A stretch of DNA of 44,387 nt from Phenylobacterium sp. (GCF_016793225.1 NZ_JAEUMN010000155.1:1-44387), one strand, 5' to 3'; counted from the first letter of the stretch, positions 22,935 through 32,437 are shown. The notes: generated from the letters alone by a model not told the origin. Numbers and translations are program-made.

Positions 22935-24515
22935 TCACGCGGGCATGACACCGGGCCGGCCGGTCTCCACGGCAAAGCGCCGGAGGGTCGAAACCGTGGC
23001 GTTCGGGTCGCGCCGGTCCGACACCTTCCGGTAGGCGACGTCGAGGCGCTGCGGTCCGAGGTCGCCGACGAGGTAGCCATGCGACCGCAGGTCCAGGAAC
23101 CGGACATGCGGGTTCCGGGCCTCGGCGTCGGCCAGGCCGCGTCCCGGGTTGTCGGCCGTGATGCTGGTGGTCACGAACTCGGCGGCCACGGTGGGCGAGC
23201 GGGGGTCGCGGAAGTCCGATTTCAGGTCGTTGGCCCAGAACGAATGGATGTCGCCCGCCAGGAAGACCGGGTTGGGCGTCCGCGCGTCCGCCAGCGCCCC
23301 AAGCATCCGGGTTCGGTTCGCCTGATATCCGTCCCACCCGTCGGTGTAGTGGCCGACGCGGCCGTCGGCCGCGGTCTGCTCCAGGCGCGCGACGACCAGG
23401 TCCTGGGCGACCACGTTCCATCGCGCGTCGGCGCGCCGGAACCGCTCTTCGAGCCAGCGCTCCTGCCGGGGGCCCAGCATCGAGCGACGGGGATCCTCCA
23501 TCTCGTCGCAGAGCGTGACGCGGCCACGACGCGACGCCGCGGTCTGGCACGGCTGGGGCGAGCGGTGCTGGCGTCCGTCGAGCACGGTGAACTCGGCGAG
23601 GCGGCCGAACCGGGTCCGGCCGTGGAGCCGCATGTCCGGCCCGCGCGGCCGCGCCCAGGGGCGCAGGGGCATGTGCTCGTAGAACGCGCGGTAGGCGGCC
23701 GCGCGCCGGCGCAGGAACTCGGCCGTGGGCGTCGAGGCGTCCTGCGACCAGCGGTTGGCGTAGTCGTTCTGCACCTCGTGGTCGTCCCAGGTGACGAGGC
23801 ACGGCGCCGCGGCATGCAGGGCCTGCAGGTCGGGATCCGTCCGGTAGAGGGCGTAGCGGTTTCGGTAGTCCGCCAGCGTCACCGCGTCGCCCTGGCGATC
23901 GTGCCGCCGGACAAGTCCCTGGCGTTCCGGGCGATGGCTGTATTCGTAGATGTAGTCGCCGAGGAACAGGACCAGGTCGGCCGCTTCGGCGGCCATGTGG
24001 CGGTAGGCGCTGAACCAGCCGGACTCCCAATGGGCGCACGAGGCGACGACGAAGCGAAGGCGCGTGTTGTCGGCCGCCACATCCGGGGCGGTCCGCGCCC
24101 GTCCGACCGGGCTTGCGTGGCCCAGCGCCTCGAACCGGTACCAGTACGGACGGTCCGGCGGCAGGCCGCCGACCTCGAGGTGGATGGCGTGGCCGTCCTG
24201 AGGCGTGGCCCAGACCTCGCCCTGCCGCACGATGCGCCTGAAACCGTCGTCGGCCGCGACCTCGAAGCGCGTGCGCACCGGGCTCGAGAGGCCGCCGCGG
24301 CCGTCGGGCGCGAGCGGGTCCGGCGCCAGCCGCGTCCAGAGCACGAAGCCGTCCGGCGAGGGCGCGCCGCTGGCGACGCCGAGGGTGAAGGGGTCGATGC
24401 TGGCGCGTGCGCGGCGCGGGACGACAGCCCCGGGCGCTGCGAGGCCCACCAGCAATCGGCGACGATCGGTGAGGGGGCTCACCGTCGCCGCCGACCCGCT
24501 GTTCCACCGGACCAT
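22935..24515 (-). CDS. phoD: PhoD-type alkaline phosphatase
   Basis: A 526-residue PhoD-family phosphodiesterase/phosphatase. A twin-Arg leader (DRRRLLVGLAA near residues 17-27) implies Tat export. GVASGAPSPDGFVLWTRL marks the N-terminal domain; then come VASCAHWESGWFSAYRHMA, LVLFLGDYIYEY, CLVTWDDHEVQNDYAN and FLAGDIHSFWAND, the metal-binding blocks of the metallophosphatase core. Bacillus PhoD uses iron and calcium, unlike zinc-dependent PhoA. ATG 24515 is the first start that keeps the twin-Arg motif near the N-terminus. It is divergent from the TonB receptor, and Zur box 3 lies 217 bases upstream. Confidence 0.9.
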   Translation of the reverse strand: MVRWNSGSAATVSPLTDRRRLLVGLAAPGAVVPRRARASIDPFTLGVASGAPSPDGFVLWTRLAPDPLAPDGRGGLSSPVRTRFEVAADDGFRRIVRQGEVWATPQDGHAIHLEVGGLPPDRPYWYRFEALGHASPVGRARTAPDVAADNTRLRFVVASCAHWESGWFSAYRHMAAEAADLVLFLGDYIYEYSHRPERQGLVRRHDRQGDAVTLADYRNRYALYRTDPDLQALHAAAPCLVTWDDHEVQNDYANRWSQDASTPTAEFLRRRAAAYRAFYEHMPLRPWARPRGPDMRLHGRTRFGRLAEFTVLDGRQHRSPQPCQTAASRRGRVTLCDEMEDPRRSMLGPRQERWLEERFRRADARWNVVAQDLVVARLEQTAADGRVGHYTDGWDGYQANRTRMLGALADARTPNPVFLAGDIHSFWANDLKSDFRDPRSPTVAAEFVTTSITADNPGRGLADAEARNPHVRFLDLRSHGYLVGDLGPQRLDVAYRKVSDRRDPNATVSTLRRFAVETGRPGVMPA

Positions 24516-24731
24516 GGCTCGACTCACGGGATCCGGCGGGCGCTCTCTGAGAGGTCCCGCAACCGGGCGACCTGGCCGCAGACCCTCGCGCGCGAGGCCG
24601 CCCGCAGGCGTGCGGGCCCGGCGCGATCCAGCCTGAAGCCGCAGCCGGCGGCGATCCGGGCCGGCGGGGCGGCGGGCGCAGCGGCGAAGGACTTCATCGG
24701 GACCCCGGACGACAGGCTTGATAAGATGAAA

Positions 24732-24746
24732 TGATATAACGTAACA
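24732..24746. promoter_or_regulatory. Zur-like box 3
   Basis: TGATAT-AAC-GTAACA matches the TGTTAT-N3-ATAACA palindrome at 10 of 12 arm positions and shares the AAC centre with box 2. It overlaps GATATAAC, close to the Caulobacter -10 consensus GCTANAWC, and has TTGATAA nine bases further upstream. It lies 20 bases before the receptor start, in the 251-base gap shared with PhoD. Confidence 0.7.
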
Positions 24747-24766
24747 GTAGCTCATGGGAATGGGGG

Positions 24767-26839
24767 ATGAGTTCCATGGGCGTTCTGAAACGGGGTCTTG
24801 CGGGCGTGCTTCTGCTGTCGTCGCTGGCCAACGAAGCGCTGGCGGCGGACGACGCGTCCCTCGACGCGGTCGTGGTCACCGGCCGCAACATCGAGAACTA
24901 CCAGGCGGTGGACACCCTCACCGGGTTCAAGACCGACGTCGAACTGCGTGACTTGCCGCTTTCGATCTCGGTGGTGTCGCAGGAACTCATCCAGGACCGG
25001 TCGCTCAACCAGCTGGGCGAGGCGCTGGACAATGTCTCGGGCGCCCAGCGGAAGGCCGGCTACGGAGGCGTGCAGAACTTCGGAGCCTACCTCCGCGGCT
25101 TCGATGCGAGCTTCCTCACCCTGCGCAACGGCGTGCGCGACTTCGGCTTCTACACCCTGCGCGACACCGCCAACGTCGAGCGGTTCGAGGTGCTGAAGGG
25201 CCCCGGCTCGGTGCTTTACGGCGCCGTGAGCCCGGGGGGCATCACCAACACCATCACCAAGAAGCCGACGGCGGAACCCATGCTGCGGGTGCAGGCCATC
25301 GCCGGCAGCCGGGACCGCTATCGTGGCGAGATCGACGTGGGCGGCCCGATCGCGGGATCGCTCTACGGCCGCCTCAACCTGGCCGCCGACGACGCCGACA
25401 GCTTCCGCGACCGCACCGGCAGCGACGGCTACTTCCTGGCGCCCGTGCTGACCTGGAAGGCCACGGACGACGTCGACTGGACCGTGGAGGTCGAGCATCG
25501 CCGCAGCGACTACACCTGGGACCTCGGCCTGCCGCGGCACCCCAATAGTTTCAAGGTTCCGATCAGCCGTTTCCTGGGCGAGCCGGACGGGGTCAATTCG
25601 GTCACCTCGACCTACGCCGCCTCCACGCTGGAGTGGCGGCTGAGCGAGGCCTGGAAGCTGCGCCAGGTGACCGGCTACGCCTGGACCGACGGCGACTACC
25701 ATCTGCGGACGTTCAGCGGGGTGGCCCCCAATGGCCGCACCGTGAACCGGGTGGCGTACGACAACTGGGAGAAGTCGCACACCTTCGTCGCCCAGAACGA
25801 GGTCGTGGGCGCCTTCGAGACCGGACCGCTGGGGCACCGGTTCGCGGCGGGCGTCGAGTACTACGACACCGAGCAGTCCTACTCGTTCTTCTTCTCGAGC
25901 CTGGCGGCGATCGACCTGTTCGCGCCGGTCTACGGCGCCCGGCCCGGGCCCGGCGGCTTCGTGCTGTTCGCGGACGAGGTGTCCAGCCGGGCGACCGGCG
26001 TCTACGCCCAGGACCTGGTCTCGCTCGGCGACCGCTGGAAGCTGCTCGTGGGCGCCCGCTACGACCGGGTGCGGAACAAGAGCGTCAACCTGCTGACCGG
26101 GGCGCTGTCGCGCAAGAGCAGCGACGAAGGCTTCAGCCCGCAGGTGGGTCTCGTCTACCAGCCTGACGCGGCCACGAGCCTCTACGCCAGCTACGGCGAG
26201 TCCTTCCTGTCGATCACCAGCGGGCGCAAGGCGAACGGAGAGTACCTCGATCCCGAGGAGGGGCGGCAGCTGGAGGTGGGCGTCAAGCGGACCTGGCTGG
26301 GCGGCCGGCTGTCGACCACCCTGGCCGCCTATCAAATCACCAAGAAGAACGTCTCCACGCCCGATCCCGCCAACCCCGTCTTCCGCGTGCAGACGGGCGA
26401 GCAGGAGAGCAAGGGCGTCGAGCTGGACGTGGCCGGCTCCCCGGCGCCCGGCTGGGACGTGATCCTGGGCGTGTCCTACATCGACGCGCGGGTGAGCCGC
26501 GACAACACCTTCCGCGTCGGCTCGCAACTGCCCGGCGCGCCCATGCACAGCGCCAGCCTCTGGAACAAGTACACGCTGCAGGGCGGACCGCTGGAAGGCC
26601 TGGAGCTGGGGCTCGGCGTCTACTACGTCGACGACCGCGCGATCGCCCTGCCGAATCCCGCCTTCCGGCTGCCTAACTATGTGCGGTTCGACGCCATGGC
26701 GGCCTACGACGTCGGCCGCTGGCGGGTGCAGCTCAATCTGAAGAACCTCGGCGACAAGCGGATCTACGACCTCTCCAGCACGGCGATCTTCCCCCAGGAG
26801 CCACGCTCGGCGACCCTGCGCATCGCCTACGCCTACTAG
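24767..26839 (+). CDS. TonB-dependent receptor, siderophore-receptor type, zinc-regulated
   Basis: A 690-residue outer-membrane receptor: signal peptide to about residue 26 (NEALA, then ADD), TonB box DAVVVTG, plug with VEVRFEVLKGPGSVLYGAVSP-like layout (VLKGPGSVLYG near residue 143), then a barrel ending in an aromatic residue (AYAY). The plug pattern fits the siderophore-receptor branch, which includes receptors for metal-chelator complexes. A Zur-like box lies just upstream, so the cargo is probably zinc or a zinc chelate. ATG 24776 is an alternative start with better spacing to GGGGG. The next gene starts 9 bases after the stop, forming an operon with two permeases, an ATPase and another receptor. 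Confidence 0.9.
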   Translation: MSSMGVLKRGLAGVLLLSSLANEALAADDASLDAVVVTGRNIENYQAVDTLTGFKTDVELRDLPLSISVVSQELIQDRSLNQLGEALDNVSGAQRKAGYGGVQNFGAYLRGFDASFLTLRNGVRDFGFYTLRDTANVERFEVLKGPGSVLYGAVSPGGITNTITKKPTAEPMLRVQAIAGSRDRYRGEIDVGGPIAGSLYGRLNLAADDADSFRDRTGSDGYFLAPVLTWKATDDVDWTVEVEHRRSDYTWDLGLPRHPNSFKVPISRFLGEPDGVNSVTSTYAASTLEWRLSEAWKLRQVTGYAWTDGDYHLRTFSGVAPNGRTVNRVAYDNWEKSHTFVAQNEVVGAFETGPLGHRFAAGVEYYDTEQSYSFFFSSLAAIDLFAPVYGARPGPGGFVLFADEVSSRATGVYAQDLVSLGDRWKLLVGARYDRVRNKSVNLLTGALSRKSSDEGFSPQVGLVYQPDAATSLYASYGESFLSITSGRKANGEYLDPEEGRQLEVGVKRTWLGGRLSTTLAAYQITKKNVSTPDPANPVFRVQTGEQESKGVELDVAGSPAPGWDVILGVSYIDARVSRDNTFRVGSQLPGAPMHSASLWNKYTLQGGPLEGLELGLGVYYVDDRAIALPNPAFRLPNYVRFDAMAAYDVGRWRVQLNLKNLGDKRIYDLSSTAIFPQEPRSATLRIAYAY

Positions 26840-26848
26840 GCCGCCGCC

Positions 26849-28270
26849 GTGATCGGGTCGGTTGCGCGCCGCGAGCTCGCGCTCCAGCTGCGGGACGGCC
26901 GCCTGCTGATGACCGGCGCGGTGCTGCTGCTGGCGGTGCTCGCGGCGACGGCCGCCGGCTGGTTCCAGTTCGACCGGGCCCGGGCGGAACGGGAGCACTT
27001 CATCGCCGAGGCGCGCCAGCAGTGGCTGGACCAGGGGGCGCGGCACCCGCACCGGGCCGCGCACTTCGGGGCCTATGTGGCGATGCCGCAGCTCAGCCTC
27101 GCCATGTTCGAGCCGGGCCTGCGGCCGTTCGCGGGCCAGACGCTGTGGCTGGAGGCGCACGATCGGCCCGCCTTCGCCAACATTCCCTCGGAGGACGACC
27201 TCACCCTCCAGACCGGCCTGGGCGTCGCAAGCGGCTCGGCGATCCTGCAGATGCTGGGCGGGCTCCTGGCCCTGACGCTCGGGGCCCTGGCGATCGTCCG
27301 CGACCGCGAGAGCGGCGTCCTGCGCCTGGCGCTAGCCCAGGGCGTGAGGCCGCGGGCGTGGGCGGGCGGCAAGCTGCTCGGCCTGGCGACCGTGCTGGCT
27401 CTGCCGCTTGCGCCGGCCGCCGGCCTGGCCCTGGCGGCGGCGGCCTTTGCGGCCGCGCCGGGGACGCGGTTCGACATCCTGGCCCGGGGCCTGCTGCTGC
27501 TGGCGGCGGACGGCCTGCTGCTGCTGGCCCTGCTGGCGGCGGGGATCGCGATCTCGGCGGTGGCGCGCTCCTCGCGCGGGGCGCTGGTCGCCGCCCTCGG
27601 CCTGTGGGTGGGCGTCTTCGTTCTCGCGCCCAGGGCGGCCGCGACCCTGGTCGAGCGCTTCGCGCCGGCGCCGACCCTGCAGGTCTATCAGAAGGCGGCC
27701 GGCCAGGCCTTCGACGAAGGCTACGGCGGCAAGCCCGGCTATGCGGCGCAGCTGAAGGCGCTGGAGGCCGAGACCCTGCGCCGCTACGGCGTGACCCGCC
27801 TCGACGATCTGCCGGTCGGGTTCTCCGGCATCCGCATGCGCCACATGGACGCCTGGAGCACCGAGGTCGACGACCGCGAGTACGCCCGGCTCCTCGGGAT
27901 CTACGAGGCCCAGGCCCGGATCCGCATGGGCGTCGCGGTGGCTTCCCCCTTTGTGGCGGCCCGCAGCGTCGCCCAGGGCATGGCGGGCATGGACTGGGCC
28001 CACCACCGACGCTTCCTGGAGGCCGCCGAGGCCTACCGTCGGGGCTTCGGCCTGCAGATGAACACCCTGCTCGAACGGCGCGTCCGGGGCAGCCGCTGGG
28101 AGACCGACGGCGACCGCAGCGACTGGGCGGCGGTGGCTCCCTTCCGCTACGAGACGCCCGGCGTGGGGTGGGCGCTCGCACGGCAGGCCGGGTTCCTCGG
28201 GCTGCTGGCGGCCTGGTGCCTCGCCGCCTTCGCCGCGCTCGCCATCGCCACGCGGCGGCTGAGACCATGA
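26849..28270 (+). CDS. ABC-2 type permease with DUF3526 domain (first copy)
   Basis: A 473-residue membrane protein. Helix 1 is near residues 18-38. A soluble segment of about 100 residues follows (helical, ending in GVASGSAILQ), then a cluster of five helices at about 130-260. A second large loop comes next (about 270-430), and a last helix closes the protein. This ABC-2/DUF3526 layout resembles the NosY group. The GTG start at 26849 lies 9 bases after the receptor stop, and the stop overlaps the second permease (ATGA). The two permeases have equal length and related layout, suggesting a heterodimer from an old duplication. ABC-2 permeases generally export or flip their cargo, unusual next to import receptors. 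Confidence 0.82.
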   Translation: MIGSVARRELALQLRDGRLLMTGAVLLLAVLAATAAGWFQFDRARAEREHFIAEARQQWLDQGARHPHRAAHFGAYVAMPQLSLAMFEPGLRPFAGQTLWLEAHDRPAFANIPSEDDLTLQTGLGVASGSAILQMLGGLLALTLGALAIVRDRESGVLRLALAQGVRPRAWAGGKLLGLATVLALPLAPAAGLALAAAAFAAAPGTRFDILARGLLLLAADGLLLLALLAAGIAISAVARSSRGALVAALGLWVGVFVLAPRAAATLVERFAPAPTLQVYQKAAGQAFDEGYGGKPGYAAQLKALEAETLRRYGVTRLDDLPVGFSGIRMRHMDAWSTEVDDREYARLLGIYEAQARIRMGVAVASPFVAARSVAQGMAGMDWAHHRRFLEAAEAYRRGFGLQMNTLLERRVRGSRWETDGDRSDWAAVAPFRYETPGVGWALARQAGFLGLLAAWCLAAFAALAIATRRLRP

Positions 28271-29688
28271 GGCCGCTCTGGCGGCAGGAGGCGCGCCTCT
28301 TCCTGCGCGCGCCCGGGGTCGCGCCCCTGCTGGCGGTCCTGTTCGCCCTCAGCGTCCTGGGCGCCTGGAACGGCGCCCAGCGCCTCGAGGCCGAGCGCGC
28401 GCGGATCGCCGAGGCGGTGGCGGCGGATCAGGCCGCCTTCGCGAGGAAGCGCGACCAGCTCGTGGCGCTCGAAGCCGGCCGCGCGCAGGAGGGCCAGTTC
28501 GGCAGCGCCCGCAAGGCCCACCAGGCGGTGATGAGCGCGGGGCGGCCCCTGGTCCCGCCGCCCGCGGAGCTGGGGGTCCTGTCCGCCGCCGAGGCGCGGC
28601 CGACGCCCGACCTGCTGGCCGTGAGCCTGCTCACCCGCCACCGCGACCAGCAGCCGACCCTGGACGATCCGACCAACCGCCTCGACGGCCCCTTCGACCT
28701 GTCGTTCGTGGCGACCTGGCTGGCGCCGTTGTTCCTGCTCTTCCTCACCTACGACGTGCTGGCGCGCGACCGCGAGCAGGGCAGCGCGGGGCTGCTCGCG
28801 AGCCAGGGCCGCACGCTGGCGGCCATCGCGGCGGTGCGCCTGGCCGTCCGCTTCGTCGCCGTGTTCGCGGTCGTGGGCGCCGTCGCAGTCGCCGCGGCCG
28901 TCGTCACCGAGGCGGGCCGAGCCTCTCTGCCCGCCCTCCTCGCCTGGCTGGCGGGTCTGGCGCTCTGCCTGGGAACCTGGTGCGCCCTGGCCGGGGCGGT
29001 GAACGCCAGGGCCCGCAACTCCGCCTCGGCCAGCCTCGCCCTGCTGTCGATCTGGATCGCCACATGCCTCCTGGCCCCGGCGGTGATCAGCGCCGCGGTG
29101 GGCGCCGTTGCGCCGCCGCCAGACCGGCTCGGCGGCGTGCTGGCCATGCGCGAGATCGAGAGCGGCCTGAACCGCCGCCGGGCCGAGGTCACGGCCGCCT
29201 ACTACGCCGCCAGGCCGCAGAACCGCCCCGTCCGCCAGGGCGACGAGTACGAGCACTACTTCGTCACCGAGATGTTCCCCCGGACCCTGGCGTTCGACGC
29301 GGCCTTCGCCCCGGTGGCGGCGGGCATGGATCGGGCCCGCGTGCGCCAGGCCGAAGCCCTGCGGTGGGCTTCGCCCGCAAGCCCTTCGCTGGCGCTGAAA
29401 CTGCTGACGGAAGACCTTGCGGGCGGCGCGCCCGAGCGGCGGGTGCGCTATCTGGCTGACGTCGACGCATGGCAGGCGCGCTGGCGCGGCCACTTCGAGC
29501 CGAAGCTCGCGTCCATGCGCTTCCTGACGGTCGAGGACTACGACCGCATGCCGCGGTTCGAGCCCCGCCCCGAGGCCGCCGCCGCCCGGTGGGGCCGGAT
29601 CGTGGCCCTGCTCGGGGCGCTCGCCCTGCCGCTCCTTCTTGCCCTGGCCTGGGCCTGGCGCGCGCTGCGCTCGGCCGGCCCTCTCTGA
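28267..29688 (+). CDS. ABC-2 type permease with DUF3526 domain (second copy)
   Basis: A 473-residue paralogue of the preceding permease. Helix 1 (about 14-30) is followed by a long helical periplasmic segment, membrane helices from about 145 to 290, a further large loop with EYEHYFVTEMFPR, and a C-terminal helix. ATG 28267 overlaps the first permease stop, so the two are probably made in equal amounts. Together with the ATPase they form a complete ABC transporter without a periplasmic binding protein. Cargo unknown; zinc or a zinc-binding small molecule is inferred from the Zur box. Confidence 0.82.
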   Translation: MRPLWRQEARLFLRAPGVAPLLAVLFALSVLGAWNGAQRLEAERARIAEAVAADQAAFARKRDQLVALEAGRAQEGQFGSARKAHQAVMSAGRPLVPPPAELGVLSAAEARPTPDLLAVSLLTRHRDQQPTLDDPTNRLDGPFDLSFVATWLAPLFLLFLTYDVLARDREQGSAGLLASQGRTLAAIAAVRLAVRFVAVFAVVGAVAVAAAVVTEAGRASLPALLAWLAGLALCLGTWCALAGAVNARARNSASASLALLSIWIATCLLAPAVISAAVGAVAPPPDRLGGVLAMREIESGLNRRRAEVTAAYYAARPQNRPVRQGDEYEHYFVTEMFPRTLAFDAAFAPVAAGMDRARVRQAEALRWASPASPSLALKLLTEDLAGGAPERRVRYLADVDAWQARWRGHFEPKLASMRFLTVEDYDRMPRFEPRPEAAAARWGRIVALLGALALPLLLALAWAWRALRSAGPL

Positions 29689-29696
29689 GGTTCCCG

Positions 29697-30422
29697 ATGC
29701 TGTCGGCCGAACGCCTGCACAAACGCTACGGCGCCCACACCGCCCTCCACGGCCTGGACCTGACCGTGCGGCCGGGCGAGGTCTACGCGCTCCTGGGGCC
29801 CAACGGCGCAGGGAAGACGACGACCATCAACTGCTTCCTGGGCTTCGTGCGGCCGGACGGCGGCCGGGCCCTCGTGGATGGCCGCGACCCGGCCCTCGAC
29901 CCCCAGGGCGCCCGCCAGGCGCTGGCCTACATTCCGGAGCAGGTGAACCTCTACGGCTGGTTCAGCGGCCGCGAGAACCTCGCCTACTTCGCCGAGCTCG
30001 GCGGCCATCGCTACAGAAAGGCTGAGCTCGGCGGCTTCCTGACCGAGGCCGGCCTCGAGGCCGACGCCCACGACCGGCCCGTGAGCGGCTACTCCAAGGG
30101 CATGCGGCAGAAGGTCGGCATCGCCATCGCGCTCGCCAAGGACGCCCGCGCGCTGCTGCTGGACGAGCCCACCAGCGGGCTCGATCCGCGCGCCTCTCAC
30201 GAGTTCAGCGAGCTGCTGCGCCGGCTCTCCGCGCGGAAGGTCTCGATCCTCATGGCCACCCACGACATCTTCCGCGCGCTCGACGTGGCGAACCGCATCG
30301 GCATCATGGTGGGCGGGCGGCTGATCGAGGAGATGGACGCCGGGGGGCTCTCCGCCGCCGGTCTCGAGGCGCGCTACCTGAACGCCACGCTCGCCGCGGC
30401 GCCAGCGGAGGCTGCGCCATGA
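29697..30422 (+). CDS. ABC transporter ATPase of the zinc-regulated ABC-2 system
   Basis: A 241-residue ATPase with Walker A GPNGAGKTT (about residue 34), Q-loop IPEQVNLY, signature YSKGMRQK, Walker B ALLLDEPTSGLDP and ATHD. It is of the CcmA/NosF export-type group normally paired with ABC-2 permeases, and follows the two DUF3526 permeases by 8 bases. GAGG precedes ATG 29697. Its stop overlaps the start of the second receptor (ATGA), so receptor and ATPase are translationally coupled. Confidence 0.9.
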   Translation: MLSAERLHKRYGAHTALHGLDLTVRPGEVYALLGPNGAGKTTTINCFLGFVRPDGGRALVDGRDPALDPQGARQALAYIPEQVNLYGWFSGRENLAYFAELGGHRYRKAELGGFLTEAGLEADAHDRPVSGYSKGMRQKVGIAIALAKDARALLLDEPTSGLDPRASHEFSELLRRLSARKVSILMATHDIFRALDVANRIGIMVGGRLIEEMDAGGLSAAGLEARYLNATLAAAPAEAAP

Positions 30423-32398
30423 GGGCCTCCCCCGGGCCGCCCGCCGCGGCCGTCATCGTGGCGTCGGCCCGCGCGAAGGGGCGCCGGCGCGTCGCGGCCT
30501 GGGCCGGCGCGGCCGCCCTGGCCTTCGCATCCGGAGCCGCCGCGCAGCGGGTGTCGGAGAACGCCGTGACCAGCGCGGAGGACGCCTTCGGCAACAGCGT
30601 CGGGCGCGAGACGATCGGCCTCTATTCCTCGAGTTCGGTGCGCGGCTTCTCGGCCTTCGCGGCCGGCAACGCCCGCATCGACGGCCTGTTCTTCGATCCG
30701 GTCTGGAACCCCACCCCCAGGATCCGCCGCTCGACGTCCATCCGCGTGGGGCTGTCGGCCCAGGGCTTTCCCTTTCCCGCGCCGACGGGGGTCGTCGACT
30801 ACGCCCTGAAGCGGCCCGGCGCCGCCCGCGCCCTGTCGGCCTACGCGACGGTCGACACCTACGGCACGGCGGCGCTGGAGATCGACGCGGAAACGCCGCT
30901 CCACGAGACTCTGAGCCTCGCGGGCGGGTTCAGCCTGAACCGCAACGCCTTCTTCAACGACACCGAAGGCCTGCAGCACGTGGAGGGGCTGATCGCGAGC
31001 TGGCGACCTCGCCCCGGGATCGAGATCCGGCCGTTCTGGGCCCGCTCGGACATCTACGACGACGAGTTCGGGCCCACCTATGCGCCGGCCGGCGCCTTCC
31101 TGCCCACCCGCCGCACGCGGCGCGAGTTCGAGGGGCCGCAGCAGCCGAAGTACCGCAGCACCGCGCACCTCTACGGCGTCCTCGCCGACGCCGCGCCCGC
31201 GCAGGACTGGCGCGTGCGGGCCGGTCTCTTCCGGACGGCGTTCGACGACCAGCGCACGGCCACGAACCTCCTGCTGAACCTGCAGCCCGACGGCCGGGCC
31301 GACCAGATCCTGATCGTGGATCCGCCGTCCAAGCTGGCCTCCACCAGCGGCGAGCTTCGGGTCAGCCGCGCCGTCGCCGAGGGACCGCGGCTGCACGTGC
31401 TGCACCTGAACCTCCGCGCCCGCGACCGGCGCGACCGCTACGGCGGCTCCGACGTCGTCGATCTCGGCCCGACGGTTGTCGGCCGCCCCGTCGCGCCGCT
31501 GGAGGGTCCGTTCGACTTCGGCCCCCAGACCTTCGACCGTGTGCGCCAGTGGACCGGAGGCCTGGCCTACGAGGGCCGCTGGCGCGGCCGCGGCGAGATC
31601 AGCCTCGGCGTCCAGAAGACCGACTACCGCAAGACCGTGGACCAGCCGGGGCTCCCCCGCGCCGTCTCCGAGACGAGCCCGTGGCTCTACAGCCTCGCCG
31701 GCGCCGCCTACCTCAGCGACAGCCTCGCGCTCTACGCGGGCTACACGCGCGGCCTCGAGGAAACCGGGGTCGCGCCCGACAACGCCGCGAACCGCAACGA
31801 GGCCCTGCCGGCGATCCGCACGCGTCAGCGCGACGCGGGCCTGCGCTGGACGATCCGTCCGGACCTGAAGCTGGTGGCCGGGGTGTTCGAGGTCGAGAAG
31901 CCCTATTTCAATCTCAACGAGCGGCAGGTCTTCACCGCCCTGGGCGATGTCCGGCACCGCGGCGTCGAGGCCTCCCTGTCCGGCAAGCTGACGCCGCGCG
32001 TCGACGTCGTGGCGGGCGGCGTGTTCATGTGGCCGCGCGTGACCGGCGAAGGCGTGGCCCTGGGGCGGGTCGGCCGACGCCCCGTGGGCCAGCCGACGCG
32101 GAACCTCCAGCTCAACGTCGACTGGCGGCCCCCCGGCCTGGAGAACCTGTCGCTCGACCTGGGCGCGACGCATCTGAGCCGTCGGCCTGCGACGCGCAGC
32201 AACGACGTCTTTCTCCCGTCGCGCACCCTTGTCGACCTTGGCGCCCGCTACCGGTTCGAGGCGCACGGCCGCGACGCCTCGCTGCGCCTGCGTGTGACCA
32301 ACCTGTTCAACGTCCACGGCTGGGACCTGCGCGGCGCCGGGGCCTACGACCTCATCCCGGGCCGGGTCGCCAGCGTGGCGCTTGCCGTCGACTTCTGA
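30419..32398 (+). CDS. TonB-dependent receptor, last gene of the ABC-2 operon
   Basis: A 659-residue receptor with a long, Arg-rich N-terminus before a hydrophobic signal segment (AWAGAAALAFASGAAA, about residues 27-42). A compact plug (VRGFSAFAAGNARIDGLFFD, then PAPTGVVDYAL) and a barrel ending AVDF follow. No standard TonB box is evident; ENAVTSAED is the only candidate. The plug lacks the usual ExLRGP signature, so it belongs to a divergent branch. Start coupling to the ATPase (ATGA) is unusual for a receptor and implies obligatory co-function. It ends the zinc operon; 39 bases separate it from the convergent methyltransferase gene. Confidence 0.82.
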   Translation: MRASPGPPAAAVIVASARAKGRRRVAAWAGAAALAFASGAAAQRVSENAVTSAEDAFGNSVGRETIGLYSSSSVRGFSAFAAGNARIDGLFFDPVWNPTPRIRRSTSIRVGLSAQGFPFPAPTGVVDYALKRPGAARALSAYATVDTYGTAALEIDAETPLHETLSLAGGFSLNRNAFFNDTEGLQHVEGLIASWRPRPGIEIRPFWARSDIYDDEFGPTYAPAGAFLPTRRTRREFEGPQQPKYRSTAHLYGVLADAAPAQDWRVRAGLFRTAFDDQRTATNLLLNLQPDGRADQILIVDPPSKLASTSGELRVSRAVAEGPRLHVLHLNLRARDRRDRYGGSDVVDLGPTVVGRPVAPLEGPFDFGPQTFDRVRQWTGGLAYEGRWRGRGEISLGVQKTDYRKTVDQPGLPRAVSETSPWLYSLAGAAYLSDSLALYAGYTRGLEETGVAPDNAANRNEALPAIRTRQRDAGLRWTIRPDLKLVAGVFEVEKPYFNLNERQVFTALGDVRHRGVEASLSGKLTPRVDVVAGGVFMWPRVTGEGVALGRVGRRPVGQPTRNLQLNVDWRPPGLENLSLDLGATHLSRRPATRSNDVFLPSRTLVDLGARYRFEAHGRDASLRLRVTNLFNVHGWDLRGAGAYDLIPGRVASVALAVDF

Positions 32399-32437
32399 CG
32401 GGGGACGACGATCGCGCGGCGTCGGCGTCGGCGCAGG

